Origin: Microbispora sp. H11081
GTDB taxonomy: Bacteria; Actinomycetota; Actinomycetes; Streptosporangiales; Streptosporangiaceae
DNA length: 64,000 nucleotides
Assembly: GCF_012999535.1 (NCBI RefSeq)
Contig: NZ_JABBWV010000003.1
Coordinates: 537,606 to 601,605 of the forward strand
Direction of reading: 5' to 3'
Position numbers and translations under genes: made by a program. The notes beneath the pieces are model-generated. The model did no database searches and had not been told where the DNA came from. It was given only the letters and a program-made list of their open reading frames with translations. Positions 35,257-43,928 of the stretch are shown one piece after another. Positions within the stretch are counted from its first letter, which is position 1; each line of letters begins with the position of its first letter.

Positions 35257-36342
35257 ATGGCCCTGTCCTATCGCGGCGCCGTCGTGCGTGAGGCCCACGG
35301 ACCGCTGACCGTCGAGGATATCCCCCTTCGCGGCCCGGTCGGCGACGAGGTGCTGATCAGGGTGACCGCCTGCGGTCTGTGCCACAGTGACGTGCACTTC
35401 ATGCACGGCACGTCGGGGACCGACTTCCCCTATCTGGTCGGCCACGAGGTGACCGGTGTCGTCGAGGCCCTGGGGCCGGGGGCGTCGGGGGTCGCGGTGG
35501 GCGACAGCGTCGTCGTCGCGCCGATGGTCGCCTGCGGGGCGTGCAGACACTGCCGTGCGGGGCGGCCGGAGGCGTGCGCGTCCCGATTGCCGAGACGGCC
35601 GAAGGTCGGGCTCGGCGACGGCGCCGCGGCCACCCCCGTGCTCGGCGTCGGCGGCCTGGCGGAACGGGTCGTCGTGCCCGCCGGGCAGGCGATAACGATC
35701 GACCCGCGGGTGCCCCCGCGCGTGGCCGCGCTGCTCGGCTGCGGCGTGCCCAGCGGATTCGGCGCCGCCGTCAACACCGGGGCGGTCGGCCCGTCCGACG
35801 ACGTGGTGGTGATCGGCTGCGGTGGGGTGGGAGTCGCGGCCGTCGCCGGGGCCGCGTACGCGCGGGCACGGCGGATCATCGCGATCGACACCAATCCCCG
35901 CAAGCTCGAGGTCGCCCGCCGCTTCGGCGCGACCCACGTGATCGACGCGTCCCTGGAGGAGCCGGTCGCGAGCGTACGGGAACTGACCGACGGCGTGGGC
36001 GCGGACGTCGTCCTCGACGCGGTCGGCGGCCCGGCGACCTTCACGACGGCCGACGACCTGCGGGCGCCCGGCTCACGGCTGGTGATCGTCGGCGCGCCCA
36101 AACAGGGCGACACGGCGCCGCTGCCGCTGAGACGGCTCTTCCTGACCGGCGGCTCGATCCGGGTCTCCATCTGGGGGGACTGCGTCGCGGCCCGCGACCT
36201 GCCGCTGCTGGCCGGGCTCTATCTGGAGGGCCGGCTCCCGCTCGACGAGTACGTCTCGGCGACGTTCGACCTGGCCGGGGCCCAGGACGGCTACGACCGG
36301 CTGCTGGCGGGAGAGGCGCCGCGCAGCGTGGTGCTCCTCTGA
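35257..36342 (+). CDS. Zinc-dependent alcohol dehydrogenase (MDR family)
   Basis: 361 aa. Catalytic zinc ligands C42 (CGLCHSDVHF), H63 with E64 (VGHEVTG) and C162 (LLGCGVPSGFG); structural zinc cysteines C93, C96, C99 and C107 (CGACRHCRAGRPEAC); cofactor motif IGCGGVGV. D after the second strand (AIDTNPRK) favours NAD. Pattern is close to the class III/aryl-alcohol dehydrogenase group. 33 bases after the aldehyde dehydrogenase; together they oxidise an alcohol to an acid. Confidence 0.92.
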   Translation: MALSYRGAVVREAHGPLTVEDIPLRGPVGDEVLIRVTACGLCHSDVHFMHGTSGTDFPYLVGHEVTGVVEALGPGASGVAVGDSVVVAPMVACGACRHCRAGRPEACASRLPRRPKVGLGDGAAATPVLGVGGLAERVVVPAGQAITIDPRVPPRVAALLGCGVPSGFGAAVNTGAVGPSDDVVVIGCGGVGVAAVAGAAYARARRIIAIDTNPRKLEVARRFGATHVIDASLEEPVASVRELTDGVGADVVLDAVGGPATFTTADDLRAPGSRLVIVGAPKQGDTAPLPLRRLFLTGGSIRVSIWGDCVAARDLPLLAGLYLEGRLPLDEYVSATFDLAGAQDGYDRLLAGEAPRSVVLL

Positions 36343-36348
36343 GGCCGG

Positions 36349-36409
36349 TTGACAAGTTCACATCCGCCGCCCGACAATCAATTCAAATTTCGGACTGATT
36401 GTCCGATAA
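36349..36409 (+). promoter_or_regulatory. Promoter and operator site B
   Basis: TTGACA (36349-36354), 18-base spacer, GACAAT (36373-36378), then the palindrome TCGGAC-TGATT-GTCCGA (36390-36406) extended by TAATTGACA. The minus strand reads TTATCGGAC-N5-GTCC, the best copy of the shared motif. Position just downstream of the -10 suggests a repressor site for the nine-gene operon starting at 36433. Confidence 0.65.
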
Positions 36410-36432
36410 TTGACACACCTGAGGATGAGACG

Positions 36433-36933
36433 ATGGCTGAAGCCGATCTCCGCGTACCCCGTTCGCTCAACCACATCGCCTATCCGACGTGGGACTCCCA
36501 GGCGACGCACGACTTCTACACCGAGGTCCTCAAGTGCGAGATGCTCGCCGCGATCCAGCTGGACCAGGTGCCTTCGAGTGGCGCCCGCACGCCCTACCTG
36601 CACACCTTCTTCGGGCTGGGTGACGGGAGCGCCATCGCCTTCTTCGAGGTCGACGGCCTGCCCCGCCCCGAGCCTGACTCGGTGCCCTCGTGGGTGCGGC
36701 ACATCGCGCTCAACGTCGACTCGATGGAGGAGCTCCACGCGTGGAAGGCGCACTTCGCGGCCAAGGGCGTGGAGACGGTGGGCATCGTCGACCACGACGG
36801 CGTCTGGGAGTCCCTCTACATCTTCGACCCGAACGGCGTACGGATCGAGCTGACGCTGCAGACCCGCGAGCTCGACGAATCCGACGCCAAGGCCGCCGCC
36901 GAGACGCTGCGGAAGTGGACCGCGCGCCGTTGA
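36433..36933 (+). CDS. VOC-family metalloenzyme
   Basis: 166-residue single-module vicinal-oxygen-chelate protein with a complete metal set: H14 (SLNHIAYP), E72 (AFFEVDG), H90 (WVRHIALNV) and E139 (VRIELTLQ). This contrasts with the degenerate dioxygenase at 7261. Start ATG has GAGGATGAGA upstream; a longer frame from 36349 would run through the promoter. Could be a dioxygenase, epimerase or isomerase. First gene of the long operon to 45458. Confidence 0.82.
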   Translation: MAEADLRVPRSLNHIAYPTWDSQATHDFYTEVLKCEMLAAIQLDQVPSSGARTPYLHTFFGLGDGSAIAFFEVDGLPRPEPDSVPSWVRHIALNVDSMEELHAWKAHFAAKGVETVGIVDHDGVWESLYIFDPNGVRIELTLQTRELDESDAKAAAETLRKWTARR

Positions 36934-36976
36934 CGCGCCGTCCCTCCCCATCCCCCGACCCCGACAGGAGCCGCCC

Positions 36977-38128
36977 GTGCTGTCCCGCGAACTACTTCCC
37001 ATACCGATGCCGCCGGGTGGGCGCCTGGACATCAACTCCGGTGTCGCCCGGCTGAGCGGGAAGATCTGGGCCGTGCTGTGGAAGGACGACCGGCAGCCGC
37101 CGCCGGACACCGCGGTGCTGATCGTGCATCCGGCGTCCAACTTCATGGGCCACTACGCGCTGGAGAGCCTCGCCGCCCGCGGGGTCGCCGCCGTCGGCCT
37201 CGCCACCCGCTACGTCGGCAACGACTCCGCGCTCATCATGGAGAACTGCGTCCTGGACATCGGCGCGGCGATCCGGCACCTCCGTGAGCTCGGCTACCAG
37301 CGGGTCGTCCTGGTCGGCAACTCAGGCGGCGGCGGGCTCGCCGCGCTCTACCAGGAGCAGGCGGAGAACCCGACGATCACCCACACCCCGGCCGGCGACC
37401 CCGTCGACCTGGCCGGCGCCGGACTCCTGCCCGCCGACAAGCTGGTGATGGCCATGGCGCATCCCGGCCGCGCGGTCGTCTACACCGAGGGCCTCGACCC
37501 GGCGATCGTCGACGAGCACCGGCCCTTCGACCGTGACCCGTCGGTCGACATGTTCGACCCGGCCAACGGACCGGCCTACTCCGAGGAGTTCGTCCGGCGC
37601 TACCGGGCGGCGCAGATCGCCCGCAACCGCAAGATCAGCGATTGGGCCCTCCAGCGGATCCAGGAGTTGCGCGACCACACCCGCGAGTCGCCGTCGGGGG
37701 AGAAGGAGGCGCCGGACGACCTGCCCTTCGTCGTGCACGGCACGGCCGCGGACCCGCGCTTCCTCGACCCGTCCATCGACCCGTCCGACCGCGAGACCCG
37801 CACCCTGTGGGGCAGCCCCTGGGTGGCCAACTTCCAGCCGGCGTCGCTGGGCCACCTCACCAGCCTGCGCTCCTGGCTGAGCCAGTGGAGCTACGACCAC
37901 AGCCGGGCGAACGCCTACAAGGCCCTCGCCCACGTGGAGGCGCCCGTCATGGTCGTCTACGGCTCCGCGGACTGCGCGGCCTTCCCCAGCCACGCCCACA
38001 ACATGTACCGGGCCATCGCCCACGACAGGCGCGAGATGGTCGAGATCAAGGGCGCCGACCACTACTTCCAGGGCCGTCCCGACCTGGTCGAGACCATGTG
38101 CGACCTCGTCGCCGACTGGAGCCGGTGA
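36977..38128 (+). CDS. Large alpha/beta hydrolase
   Basis: 383 aa from a GTG with AGGAG eight bases upstream. Nucleophile elbow VLVGNSGGGG, acid in VVYGSADCAAFP, base in IKGADHYFQ. Two inserts (about residues 140-215 and 225-295) rich in charged residues make it longer than typical 280-residue members. Related genes accompany FAD hydroxylases in aromatic degradation. Overlaps the FAD monooxygenase start (TGATG). Confidence 0.78.
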   Translation: MLSRELLPIPMPPGGRLDINSGVARLSGKIWAVLWKDDRQPPPDTAVLIVHPASNFMGHYALESLAARGVAAVGLATRYVGNDSALIMENCVLDIGAAIRHLRELGYQRVVLVGNSGGGGLAALYQEQAENPTITHTPAGDPVDLAGAGLLPADKLVMAMAHPGRAVVYTEGLDPAIVDEHRPFDRDPSVDMFDPANGPAYSEEFVRRYRAAQIARNRKISDWALQRIQELRDHTRESPSGEKEAPDDLPFVVHGTAADPRFLDPSIDPSDRETRTLWGSPWVANFQPASLGHLTSLRSWLSQWSYDHSRANAYKALAHVEAPVMVVYGSADCAAFPSHAHNMYRAIAHDRREMVEIKGADHYFQGRPDLVETMCDLVADWSR

Positions 38129-39327
38129 TGAGCGTGCTCGACGTGGCCGTGGTCGGCGCGGGACCGGTCGGGCTCACCGCGGCACTCGCCCTCGCCAGGC
38201 GCGGCGTGTCCGTCGCCGTCCTCGAAGAGTCCGACCTGCTCAGCACCGAGTGGCGGGCCTCGACCTTCCACCCGCCCACCATCGAGATCGCCCGCGACCT
38301 GGGCGTCGCCGCCGAGATGCTCGAACAGGGGATCGTCGCGAGGAAGTACCAGGTGCGCGATCGCCGCGACGGGCTGATCGCCGAGTTCGACTTCGGCGTG
38401 CTCTCCGACGAGACCGACTACCCCTTCAGGCTGCAGCTCGAACAGTACAAATACGCTCAGATCATCAAGGACGCCCTGCACGAACGGCACGCCGAGGTCG
38501 ACGTACGGCTGGGCGCCAAGGTCGTGGGCGTGAGCCAGAGCGCGGACCTGGCCCAGCTCACCACCGCCACCGGCGAGCGGATCGAGGCGCGGTGGGTGCT
38601 CGGCGCGGACGGCGCGCGCAGCACCATTCGCAAGGCGCTGGGCAGCTCGTTCGAAGGGCTCACCTACGACCACCGCTATCTCGTGCTGAGCATCGCCTAT
38701 CCGCTGGAGACGCTCCTGCCGGGGATCTGCGACGTCAACTACATCGCCGACCCCGAGGAGCACCTGCTGATCCTGCGGGTGCCCGACGTGTGGCGGCTCG
38801 TGCTGGCGGTGCCGCCGCACATCACCGGCGAGGAGGCGCTCTCCGACCGGTTCGTGGCCGACCGGCTGCGCGGGATCTTCGCCGACCATCCCCCTCTGCC
38901 GCTGCTGGAGCGGAAGATCTACTCGGTGCACCAGCGGGTGGTCGACACCTTCCGCCGAGACAGGGTGCTGCTGCTCGGCGACGCCGCGCACATCAACAGC
39001 CCCATGGGCGGCATGGGCCTGAACGGCGGCATCCACGACGCCTTCGACCTGTCCGTCCAGCTCGCCGCGGTGGTCGCCGGCGAGGCCGGCACGGACGTGC
39101 TGGACGCCTGGGCCCTCCGCCGGCGCAAGGCCGCGATCGAGGCGGTCCAGGAGATCACCCACCGCACCACCAAGGCGATGGCGGAACAGGACGAGGAGGA
39201 GCGGCGCAGGTTCCAGCGCCGGATGTCGGAGATCGCGGCCAGCCCGCAACGGGCCCGCGAATGGATGATGGACGCCGCGATGATCTCCAACGCGCGGGCC
39301 CACGAGCTTCCGGCCAGGGCCGGATGA
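38128..39327 (+). CDS. FAD-dependent monooxygenase (p-hydroxybenzoate hydroxylase class)
   Basis: 399 aa group A flavoprotein hydroxylase: GAGPVGLTAA dinucleotide motif (residues 10-19), the DG motif LGADGARSTIRKALG, and the GD motif LLLGDAAHINSPMGGMGLNGG. Uses NAD(P)H and O2 to hydroxylate an activated ring or heteroaromatic acid. Only clear oxygenase of this operon, so probably the committing step before ring opening. Start ATG overlaps the hydrolase stop. Confidence 0.9.
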   Translation: MSVLDVAVVGAGPVGLTAALALARRGVSVAVLEESDLLSTEWRASTFHPPTIEIARDLGVAAEMLEQGIVARKYQVRDRRDGLIAEFDFGVLSDETDYPFRLQLEQYKYAQIIKDALHERHAEVDVRLGAKVVGVSQSADLAQLTTATGERIEARWVLGADGARSTIRKALGSSFEGLTYDHRYLVLSIAYPLETLLPGICDVNYIADPEEHLLILRVPDVWRLVLAVPPHITGEEALSDRFVADRLRGIFADHPPLPLLERKIYSVHQRVVDTFRRDRVLLLGDAAHINSPMGGMGLNGGIHDAFDLSVQLAAVVAGEAGTDVLDAWALRRRKAAIEAVQEITHRTTKAMAEQDEEERRRFQRRMSEIAASPQRAREWMMDAAMISNARAHELPARAG

Positions 39328-39361
39328 GCGGCTCTCCACTCACCGCCGCCGAGGAGGACGC

Positions 39362-40534
39362 ATGGACTTCGGTCTGAGCGACGACCAGCGCGACATCCGG
39401 GCCACCGTGCGCGCCTTCGTCGAGAAGGAGCTTCTCCCGATGGAGGAGGACTTCCTCAGGCTCGTGCGCGACGGCGGCGCGCGGCTGCCCCGCGACGAGG
39501 AGCGCCGCCTGCAGGCCAAGGCCCGCTCGTTCGGGTTCTGGGGGCTCAGCACCCCGCAGGAGTACGGCGGGATGGACCTTCCCGCCGTCACCCAGTCGCT
39601 CGTGCACACCGAGCTGGCCAAGACGTGCGTGCCTTTCCGCTTCGGCGGGGAGGCCGACAACATCCTGTACGCCGCCGACCCGGCCCAGCAGGAGGAGTAC
39701 CTCAAGCCCACCATCGAGGGCGAGCGGCTCGGCTGCTTCGCCCTGACGGAGCCCGGCGCGGGCTCGGACGCCGCCGCGATCACCACCCGCGCCCGGCGGG
39801 TGGGCGACGACTGGCTGATCAGCGGTCAGAAGACCTTCATCAGCAACGGCGACACCGCCGACTACGCGATCGTCATCGCGGTGACCGACAAGGACAGGGG
39901 CGCCCGGCACGGCTCGACCGCGTTCCTCGTCGACCGGGAGGCCGGCTGGACCTCCACGCCGATCGCCACGATGGGCAGCTGGCACCAGCCCGCCACGCTC
40001 TTCTTCGACGACGTACGGGTCCCGGCGGACAAGGTGCTCGGCTCCGTCGGCGGCGGCTTCGACCTGGCCATGCGCTGGGTCGGCAGGGGCCGCCACGTGA
40101 TCTCCGCGCACTGCGTCGGCATCGCCGAGAGGTGCCTGAGGATGGCGGTGGACTACGCCGGCCTCCGTGAGGCGTTCGGCCGCAAGATCGGCGAGAACCA
40201 GGCCGTCCAGTGGATGATCGCCGACTCCGAGACCGAGCTCGAAGCGGCCCGCTGGCTCGCGCTGCGGGCCGCCTGGGACGCCGACCGCGGCGCCGACGCC
40301 AGGCACGCGACCGCCATGGCCAAGCTCTTCTGCACCTCGATGGTGGGCCGGGTCGTGGACCGGGCCCTGCAGATCCATGGCGGCATGGGCTACACGAAGG
40401 ACCTTCCACTGGAGGGGTGGTATCGCGCGGTGCGGGCGATGCGCATCTTCGAGGGAACCGACGAGATACAGCGGCTCATCCTGTCCCGCGACCTGCTGCG
40501 CGGATACACACGAATCGGGAGTCACCTTGCCTGA
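39362..40534 (+). CDS. Acyl-CoA dehydrogenase
   Basis: 390 aa. FAD-binding blocks FALTEPGAGSDAAAITTRA and WLISGQKTFISNGD, QWMIADSETELEAAR, IHGGMGYTKDLPLE, and the catalytic-base region RIFEGTDEIQRLIL, with Glu in the usual place. GAGGAGG ribosome site six bases before the ATG. Introduces a 2,3-double bond into an acyl-CoA, which the MaoC-type pair downstream would hydrate. Confidence 0.94.
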   Translation: MDFGLSDDQRDIRATVRAFVEKELLPMEEDFLRLVRDGGARLPRDEERRLQAKARSFGFWGLSTPQEYGGMDLPAVTQSLVHTELAKTCVPFRFGGEADNILYAADPAQQEEYLKPTIEGERLGCFALTEPGAGSDAAAITTRARRVGDDWLISGQKTFISNGDTADYAIVIAVTDKDRGARHGSTAFLVDREAGWTSTPIATMGSWHQPATLFFDDVRVPADKVLGSVGGGFDLAMRWVGRGRHVISAHCVGIAERCLRMAVDYAGLREAFGRKIGENQAVQWMIADSETELEAARWLALRAAWDADRGADARHATAMAKLFCTSMVGRVVDRALQIHGGMGYTKDLPLEGWYRAVRAMRIFEGTDEIQRLILSRDLLRGYTRIGSHLA

Positions 40535-40550
40535 ACCGGTCGAAGAGACG

Positions 40551-42179
40551 ATGAGCGTCGCCGCCGCCCTGCAGGCCGCCGCCGAGGCCGCGGGCGACCG
40601 CCCCGCCATGATCAAGGGCGACAGGACGATCGGCTACGCCGAGCTGGACGCGCGGGCGGCGCGGCTCGCCGGGGCGCTCGCCGCGAGCGGCGTCGGCCCG
40701 GGCTCGACCGTCGCCATCGCCCTGTACAACTCCTTCGAGTACATCGAGACCGCCCTCGCCGCGTTCAAGCTCGGCGCCCGCCCGGTCAACGTCAACTACC
40801 GCTACCTCGCTCCCGAGCTGCACTACGTGCTCGACTACACCGACGCCGCCGCCCTCGTCCACGACACGGCCCTGGCCGCCCAGGTGCGCCAGGTCGCGGG
40901 CGACCTCCCCGGGCTGCGCCTGATCCTGGAGGCCGGATCGGAGACGGAGCCGACCGGCCCCTCCGTGGCCTTCGAACGGGCGGCCGAGCACGAGCCGATC
41001 CACGAGCTCGCCCCCTCCCCGCACGGCATCGTGCTCCTCACCGGAGGCACCACAGGCCGCCCGAAGGGCGTCGTGTGGGACCGCGACGGCCTGCTCGGCA
41101 TCCTCGGCTCGGTCTTCCGCCAGCACGGGATCGAGCCGCCGCGCACCGTGGGCGAGGTGCCCGAGCGGGTGCGCGCGCTGGACGAGATCGGCGGCACCCC
41201 CGTCGTGCTGCCGATGTCGCCCCTCATGCACGGCACCGGCCTGTTCCACGGGCTGCGCACCCTGTTCGGCGGGGGCACGATCTGCTTCTGCTCCTCACGC
41301 TCCCTCGACGCGGACGAGGTGTGGCGCACCGTGCAGCAGCACAGGGTCACCGAGATGGTCATCGTGGGCGACGCCTTCGGCAGGCCGCTGGTCGCCGCCC
41401 TGGCCGCGGCCGAGGACGCCGGGCAGGCGTACGACATCGGCAGCCTGCGCAATATCACCAGCAGCGGTGTCGTCTGGAGCCCCGAGGTCAAGCGTCAGCT
41501 GCTGCGCCGCGGCGCCATGACTCTGGTCGACAACATCTCCGCCTCGGAGGGCGGGCCGTTCGGGTCCGCGGTCGCGAGCTCCGAGGAGGACGTGCTGGAC
41601 GGCCGGTTCACCCTGGCCCCAGTGGCCCGCGTGCTCGACGAGCACGACCGGGACATCGAGCCGGGCACCGGCCAGATCGGGGTCCTCGCCAGCGCGGGAC
41701 CACAGCCCGTCGGCTACCTCAAGGACCCGGACCGTACGGCGCGGGTGTGGCGGACCATCGACGGCGTCCGCTACGCGGTGCCCGGCGACCTCGCCTCGCT
41801 GGACGCCGACGGCAAGCTGGTCCTGCTCGGCCGGGGGGACGGCGTCATCAACTCCGGCGGCGAGAAGGTCTTCCCCGAGGAGGTCGAGGAGGCTCTGGTC
41901 ACCCACCCGAAGGTGGGCGAGGCCGTCGTCGTCGGCGTGCCGGACCCGCGCTGGGGCCAGATCGTGGTCGCGCTCGTCGCGCCGGCGGACGCGCTCGCCG
42001 AGGTCGAGGACGAGGCGCTGACCGGCCACGTGGGGGAGCGGCTCGCCGGATACAAGCGCCCGCGGGGAATCGTCCGGGTGGACGCCATCCCCAGGACCCC
42101 GGCAGGCAAGATCAGCCGGGGGACCGCACGGGACCTCGCGACCAGCCACCTGAAATCCATGAAGGAGGACACCCCGTGA
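40551..42179 (+). CDS. AMP-forming acyl-CoA ligase
   Basis: About 542 aa; motifs VLLTGGTTGRPKG, DNISASEGGPFGS in the substrate-pocket loop, YAVPGDLASLDADGKLVLLGRGD, and PRTPAGKISRGTARD with the catalytic Lys. ATG at 40551 is used; a TTG at 40527 with GGGAG six bases upstream and overlap with the dehydrogenase gene is an equally good start. Resembles fatty-acid/cholesterol-side-chain FadD proteins. Second ligase of the window; distinct from that at 29979. Confidence 0.9.
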   Translation: MSVAAALQAAAEAAGDRPAMIKGDRTIGYAELDARAARLAGALAASGVGPGSTVAIALYNSFEYIETALAAFKLGARPVNVNYRYLAPELHYVLDYTDAAALVHDTALAAQVRQVAGDLPGLRLILEAGSETEPTGPSVAFERAAEHEPIHELAPSPHGIVLLTGGTTGRPKGVVWDRDGLLGILGSVFRQHGIEPPRTVGEVPERVRALDEIGGTPVVLPMSPLMHGTGLFHGLRTLFGGGTICFCSSRSLDADEVWRTVQQHRVTEMVIVGDAFGRPLVAALAAAEDAGQAYDIGSLRNITSSGVVWSPEVKRQLLRRGAMTLVDNISASEGGPFGSAVASSEEDVLDGRFTLAPVARVLDEHDRDIEPGTGQIGVLASAGPQPVGYLKDPDRTARVWRTIDGVRYAVPGDLASLDADGKLVLLGRGDGVINSGGEKVFPEEVEEALVTHPKVGEAVVVGVPDPRWGQIVVALVAPADALAEVEDEALTGHVGERLAGYKRPRGIVRVDAIPRTPAGKISRGTARDLATSHLKSMKEDTP

Positions 42180-42595
42180 GCGGTGTGCCGTTCCCGATCG
42201 AGCAAGGCCACGTGCGGGCGTTCGCCCGCGCCCTGGGCGAGGACGAGGTGGTGGTCGAGCCCACCTTCCTGATCGCCTTCGCCCAGTTCGACCCCGACTG
42301 GCCGTTGCGGATGAGACCAGGACAGCCCTGGAACGGCTCCGGGGCAGGCCCCGGCGAGTCCTCCGGCGGTGGCGGCGGACTGCACGCGGAACAGGACTTC
42401 GAGTATTTCCGCCCGATTCGGGTCGGCGAGACGCTGACCGCCCGCAAGAGGCAGGGCAGGACCTGGCAGAAGTCCGGCCGGTCCGGTGTCCTGAACTTCA
42501 CCGAGAGGCTCACCGACTTCTACGACGCCGACGATCAACTCGTCGCCCGTTCCACCAGCGTCTCGGTGATGATCGTCAAGGAGGAGGACCGATGA
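42176..42595 (+). CDS. MaoC-like N-terminal (FAS1-type dehydratase) hotdog protein
   Basis: 139 aa from a GTG overlapping the ligase stop. IEQGHVRAFARALGE and PTFLIAFAQFD match the non-catalytic MaoC/HTD N-terminal domain, and YFRPIRVGETLTARKRQGRTW the hot-dog helix-strand. No hydratase-2 Asp/His motif, so it probably forms a heterodimer with the downstream subunit, as in ChsH1-ChsH2-type and HadAB-type pairs. Confidence 0.82.
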   Translation: MSGVPFPIEQGHVRAFARALGEDEVVVEPTFLIAFAQFDPDWPLRMRPGQPWNGSGAGPGESSGGGGGLHAEQDFEYFRPIRVGETLTARKRQGRTWQKSGRSGVLNFTERLTDFYDADDQLVARSTSVSVMIVKEEDR

Positions 42596-43017
42596 CCGTG
42601 ACAGTCGGCCAGGAGGTGAGCCGGGTCGTCGTGGAGGACCTCCGGCGGACGCAGATCGTGATGTACGCCGGCGCGTCCGGCGACTACAACCCGCTGCACA
42701 CCGACGAGCCGTTCGCCACGCAGGTCGCCGGTCACCCGACCGTCATGTCCCACGGCATGCTCACCATGGGACTGGCCGGCCGCCTGCTGACCGACTGGTT
42801 CGGGCACGAGAACATCCGGCGCTACCGCGCCAGGTTCAAGGCGTCCGTCTGGCCGGGCGACACCATCACCGCGACGGCGAAGGTCACCGAGATCCACGTC
42901 GTCGACGGGCAGCGGCGCGCGGAGCTCACCCTCTCCGCGGTCAACGCGGCCGGCGTCGAGGTGCTGTCCGCCACCGCCAGCGCGATCATCCCCGACGAGG
43001 CGGAGGAGGCGCGATGA
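42592..43017 (+). CDS. MaoC-like (R)-hydratase, catalytic subunit
   Basis: 141 aa hotdog enzyme with the hydratase 2 motif: D31 and H36 in YAGASGDYNPLHTDEPFA, then VMSHGMLTMGLAG. Hydrates the 2-enoyl-CoA made by the acyl-CoA dehydrogenase. ATGA overlaps on both sides support equimolar synthesis with the upstream subunit and the downstream amidohydrolase. Confidence 0.88.
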   Translation: MTVTVGQEVSRVVVEDLRRTQIVMYAGASGDYNPLHTDEPFATQVAGHPTVMSHGMLTMGLAGRLLTDWFGHENIRRYRARFKASVWPGDTITATAKVTEIHVVDGQRRAELTLSAVNAAGVEVLSATASAIIPDEAEEAR

Positions 43018-43916
43018 CCGAGGCGAAGACGATCGACGTGTCCGCGATCGACGCGATCGACGTGCACACCCACGTGCACACGTCCATCCACGACGCTCCC
43101 GAGCCCGCCGACGGCGGCTCCTTCGCGGCGATGGCCGACTATTTCAAGGCGGGCTCGGTACAGAAGTTCACGGTCCCCATGATCGCGGAGTACTACCGCG
43201 AGCGGAACATGGCGGCGATCGTCTTCGGCGTCGACAGCATGCACGTCAGCGGCCGGGAGCAGAACCCCGGCAACGAGGAGATCGCCGAGCAGGCGGCACT
43301 GCACGGCGACGTGCTGATCCCGTTCGCGAGCATCGACCCGCACCGCGGCGCGGCGGGCGTGCGCGAGGCGCGGCGGCTGATCGAGGAGTACGGCGTCCGC
43401 GGCTTCAAGTTCCATCCCACGACGCAGGGCTTCTATCCCAACGACCGGATGGCCTACCCCCTGTACGAGGTCATCGCCGAGCACGGGCTCACCGCGTTGT
43501 TCCACACCGGGCAGACCGGCGCGGGCGCGGGCACGCCCGGCGGCGGCGGGCTGCGGCTGAAGTACTCCAACCCGATGCACGTCGACGACGTGGCCGCCGA
43601 CTTCCCCGACCTGCGGATCATCCTCGCGCATCCGTCCTTCCCCTGGCAGGACGAGGCGCTCGCGGTCGCCATGCACAAACCGCGGGTGCACATCGACCTG
43701 TCGGGGTGGTCGCCGAAGTACTTCCCCCCGCAGTTGGTGCAGTACGCGAACACGCTGCTCAAGGACAAGGTGCTCTTCGGCTCGGACTTCCCGATGATCA
43801 CTCCGGAGCGCTGGATGGCCGACTTCGACAAGATCGGCATCAAGGACGAGGTGCGTCCGAAGATCCTCAAGGAGAACGCGGCCAGACTGTTCGGGCTCAC
43901 CGGGAAGTCCTCGTGA
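43014..43916 (+). CDS. Amidohydrolase/decarboxylase (PF04909 type)
   Basis: 300 aa. Metal ligands in IDVHTHVHTS, His in RGFKFHPTTQ, FHTGQTGAG and LAHPSFPWQ, Asp in FGSDFPMITP. Resembles gamma-resorcylate/ACMS-type decarboxylase-like amidohydrolases more than the two at 22-24 kb. Overlaps the MaoC stop. Might decarboxylate or hydrolyse the ring intermediate made by the FAD monooxygenase. Confidence 0.82.
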   Translation: MTEAKTIDVSAIDAIDVHTHVHTSIHDAPEPADGGSFAAMADYFKAGSVQKFTVPMIAEYYRERNMAAIVFGVDSMHVSGREQNPGNEEIAEQAALHGDVLIPFASIDPHRGAAGVREARRLIEEYGVRGFKFHPTTQGFYPNDRMAYPLYEVIAEHGLTALFHTGQTGAGAGTPGGGGLRLKYSNPMHVDDVAADFPDLRIILAHPSFPWQDEALAVAMHKPRVHIDLSGWSPKYFPPQLVQYANTLLKDKVLFGSDFPMITPERWMADFDKIGIKDEVRPKILKENAARLFGLTGKSS

Positions 43917-43928
43917 AGGGGGTCGCCG

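Noticed and set aside
36433..36933. Glyoxalase I assignment
   Set aside because: The VOC metal pattern fits, but substrate-loop residues of glyoxalase I are not recognisable and the context is catabolic; left as a generic VOC enzyme.
40551..42179. Possibility that the ligase is a non-ribosomal peptide synthetase adenylation domain
   Set aside because: No carrier or condensation domain anywhere near, and the C-terminal motif order is that of stand-alone acyl-CoA ligases.
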